A stretch of 6,059 bases of DNA from Desulfobacula sp. (lineage in GTDB: Bacteria > Desulfobacterota > Desulfobacteria > Desulfobacterales > Desulfobacteraceae): NCBI GenBank assembly GCA_018702715.1, contig JABIYQ010000649.1, forward strand, positions 1-6,059, in the 5' to 3' direction. Numbering within the stretch: the stretch's first letter is position 1; each line of letters opens with the position of its first letter. The notes below the pieces were generated by a model, which saw only the letters and a list, made by a program, of their open reading frames with translations, was not told the origin of the DNA and made no database searches. Made by a program: the position numbers and the translations under genes. Of this stretch, positions 5,122-6,059 are shown in pieces.

Positions 5122-5994
5122 ATGATTCACAAAAGTGTAGACAATGCCAAAACAAGTGGGGGTTGCCCGTCACAGGGTGGCGGCCAGGATATGGCTGCCA
5201 GACAGAAGTTGGAAGATGACAAAATTAAAACCTCTCTTTCAAAAATAAAACACAAAATTTTTGTCTTAAGCGGTAAGGGCGGGGTTGGTAAAAGCAGTGT
5301 CTCTGCCAATCTTGCAGCAAGTCTTGCTAAAAAAGGATATAAAACAGGTCTGATGGATGTCGATGTCCACGGCCCCTCCATTGCCCAGATGTTGGGGCTT
5401 ACAGAACTCTTAGAGATTTCTGAAAACCAGTTATTGATTCCAAAACAGGTCAATGGCAGCCTTAAAGTTGTTTCAGTCCAGGCATTGATGCAGGACAAGG
5501 ACCAGGCCATTATCTGGCGAGGCCCTGCCAAAACAGGAATGATCAAACAATTTGTCAGTTCAGTGGAATGGGGAGATCTTGATTTTTTAATTATTGATGC
5601 ACCTCCTGGAACGGGTGATGAACCCTTAACTGTTGTACAGACTATCCCTGAAGCTTTGGGTGTGATTGTTACCACCCCCCAGGAAGTCGCACTGGCAGAC
5701 ATTAGAAAATCCATTTCTTTTTGCAAAACAGTTCATTTAAAAACCCTGGGGATTGTGGAGAATATGGCAGGATTCAAATGCCCTCATTGCAATGAGGCTA
5801 TTGACTTATTCAGTTCAGGCGGTGGTGCAAAAACAGCAAAAGAGCAGGGGCTAGAATTTTTGGGGTCTCTCCCCTTTGACACTCAGGTGGTAGCATCAGG
5901 GGACAGTGGTGTTCCCATGATGTCCCAGGACAAGGAAACACAATTTACAAAAGCATTTGATATTTTAGTGGAAAACATCCTTAAACAATTATAA
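5122..5994 (+). CDS. mrp: Mrp/ApbC/NBP35-family iron-sulfur carrier ATPase
   Basis: This 290-residue cytoplasmic P-loop ATPase of the Mrp/NBP35 family is expected to bind an Fe-S cluster and pass it to target proteins. The deviant Walker A motif is GKGGVGKS (51-58) with signature lysine K52. D79/D81 follow in MDVDVHGPS, and DAPPGTGDEP (159-168) is the Walker B/switch region. The dimer-bridging cluster motif CPHC (C220, C223) sits in NMAGFKCPHCNE, and the C-terminal VPMMSQD is typical. It lacks the N-terminal DUF59 domain of longer Mrp proteins. Instead it has a 40-residue leader with GGCPSQGGG, whose only cysteine is C15. NBP35-type proteins usually carry several cysteines there, so this leader looks degenerate. 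It lies 54 bases after the LolB-like gene in the same direction and is probably co-transcribed, but it has its own strong ribosome binding site. Confidence 0.94.
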   Translation: MIHKSVDNAKTSGGCPSQGGGQDMAARQKLEDDKIKTSLSKIKHKIFVLSGKGGVGKSSVSANLAASLAKKGYKTGLMDVDVHGPSIAQMLGLTELLEISENQLLIPKQVNGSLKVVSVQALMQDKDQAIIWRGPAKTGMIKQFVSSVEWGDLDFLIIDAPPGTGDEPLTVVQTIPEALGVIVTTPQEVALADIRKSISFCKTVHLKTLGIVENMAGFKCPHCNEAIDLFSSGGGAKTAKEQGLEFLGSLPFDTQVVASGDSGVPMMSQDKETQFTKAFDILVENILKQL

Positions 5995-6002
5995 ATACGC
6001 TA

Positions 6003-6059
6003 TTGAATGATAATTTTGAAAAAGCCAGGGAATTAAAAGATCTTCTGAATCAAAGAGAG
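6003..6059 (+). CDS. Possible start of a downstream gene (partial, uncertain)
   Basis: From TTG 6003 the frame is open to the window edge and encodes LNDNFEKARELKDLLNQRE, a charged, helix-like peptide with ordinary codon use. The same frame is open back to a stop at 5982-5984, with only a rare ATT start candidate (5988) upstream. No Shine-Dalgarno sequence is evident and no ATG is available in this frame, so the start is doubtful and the stretch may be non-coding. I do not recognise the protein. Confidence 0.25.
   Translation, partial: MNDNFEKARELKDLLNQRE

Noticed and set aside
5127..5726. Minus-strand open frame of 199 codons inside mrp
   Set aside because: It is a shadow of mrp on the opposite strand. 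It shows no recognisable domain, and the plus-strand frame has all the Mrp motifs.

Overview
The window looks like a junction between an integrative mobile element and a core chromosomal operon in an AT-rich, Gram-negative bacterium. The protein style suggests a sulfate-reducer-type deltaproteobacterium (Desulfobacterota, Desulfobacteraceae-like). The clues are two outer-membrane-type lipoproteins, an RpoH-like sigma factor, a short Mrp/NBP35 ATPase without a DUF59 domain, and a zinc-ribbon tyrosine integrase of a kind I associate with that group. The taxonomic placement is inference.

Left part (1-1354): the end of a putative integrative element. A complete tyrosine recombinase gene (115-1338, +) stops 16 bases before the 3' end of a tRNA-Arg(UCU) gene (1355-1431, -). 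The tRNA is intact and ends in an encoded CCA. An integrase abutting the 3' end of a tRNA is the classic layout of a tRNA-targeted genomic island, so the element should extend leftward out of the window. Three finer structures stand out. The tRNA's intrinsic terminator (1314-1343, - strand) is embedded antisense in the last codons of the integrase gene. The 8-mer GGGCACAA occurs twice in tandem (1278-1298) and once inverted (85-92), which resembles arm-type integrase binding sites. A hairpin (79-107) overlaps the integrase ribosome binding site.

Middle (1432-1577): a short divergent intergenic region. It probably holds the leftward tRNA promoter and a rightward extended -10 promoter for the sigma factor gene.

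Right part (1578-6059): four rightward genes with gaps of 36, -8 and 54 bases and no convincing terminator between them, so probably one operon. They encode an RpoH-family heat-shock sigma factor, a 583-residue TPR lipoprotein, a LolB-like lipoprotein whose start overlaps the TPR stop codon, and an Mrp/ApbC/NBP35-type iron-sulfur carrier ATPase. The last 60-70 bases may contain the beginning of a further gene. The TPR and LolB-like pair resembles the TPR-lolB neighbourhood of gammaproteobacteria and suggests a lipoprotein-localisation module in the outer membrane, here linked to a stress sigma factor and an Fe-S cluster carrier. I see no CRISPR array, IS element, toxin-antitoxin pair or clear defence system.
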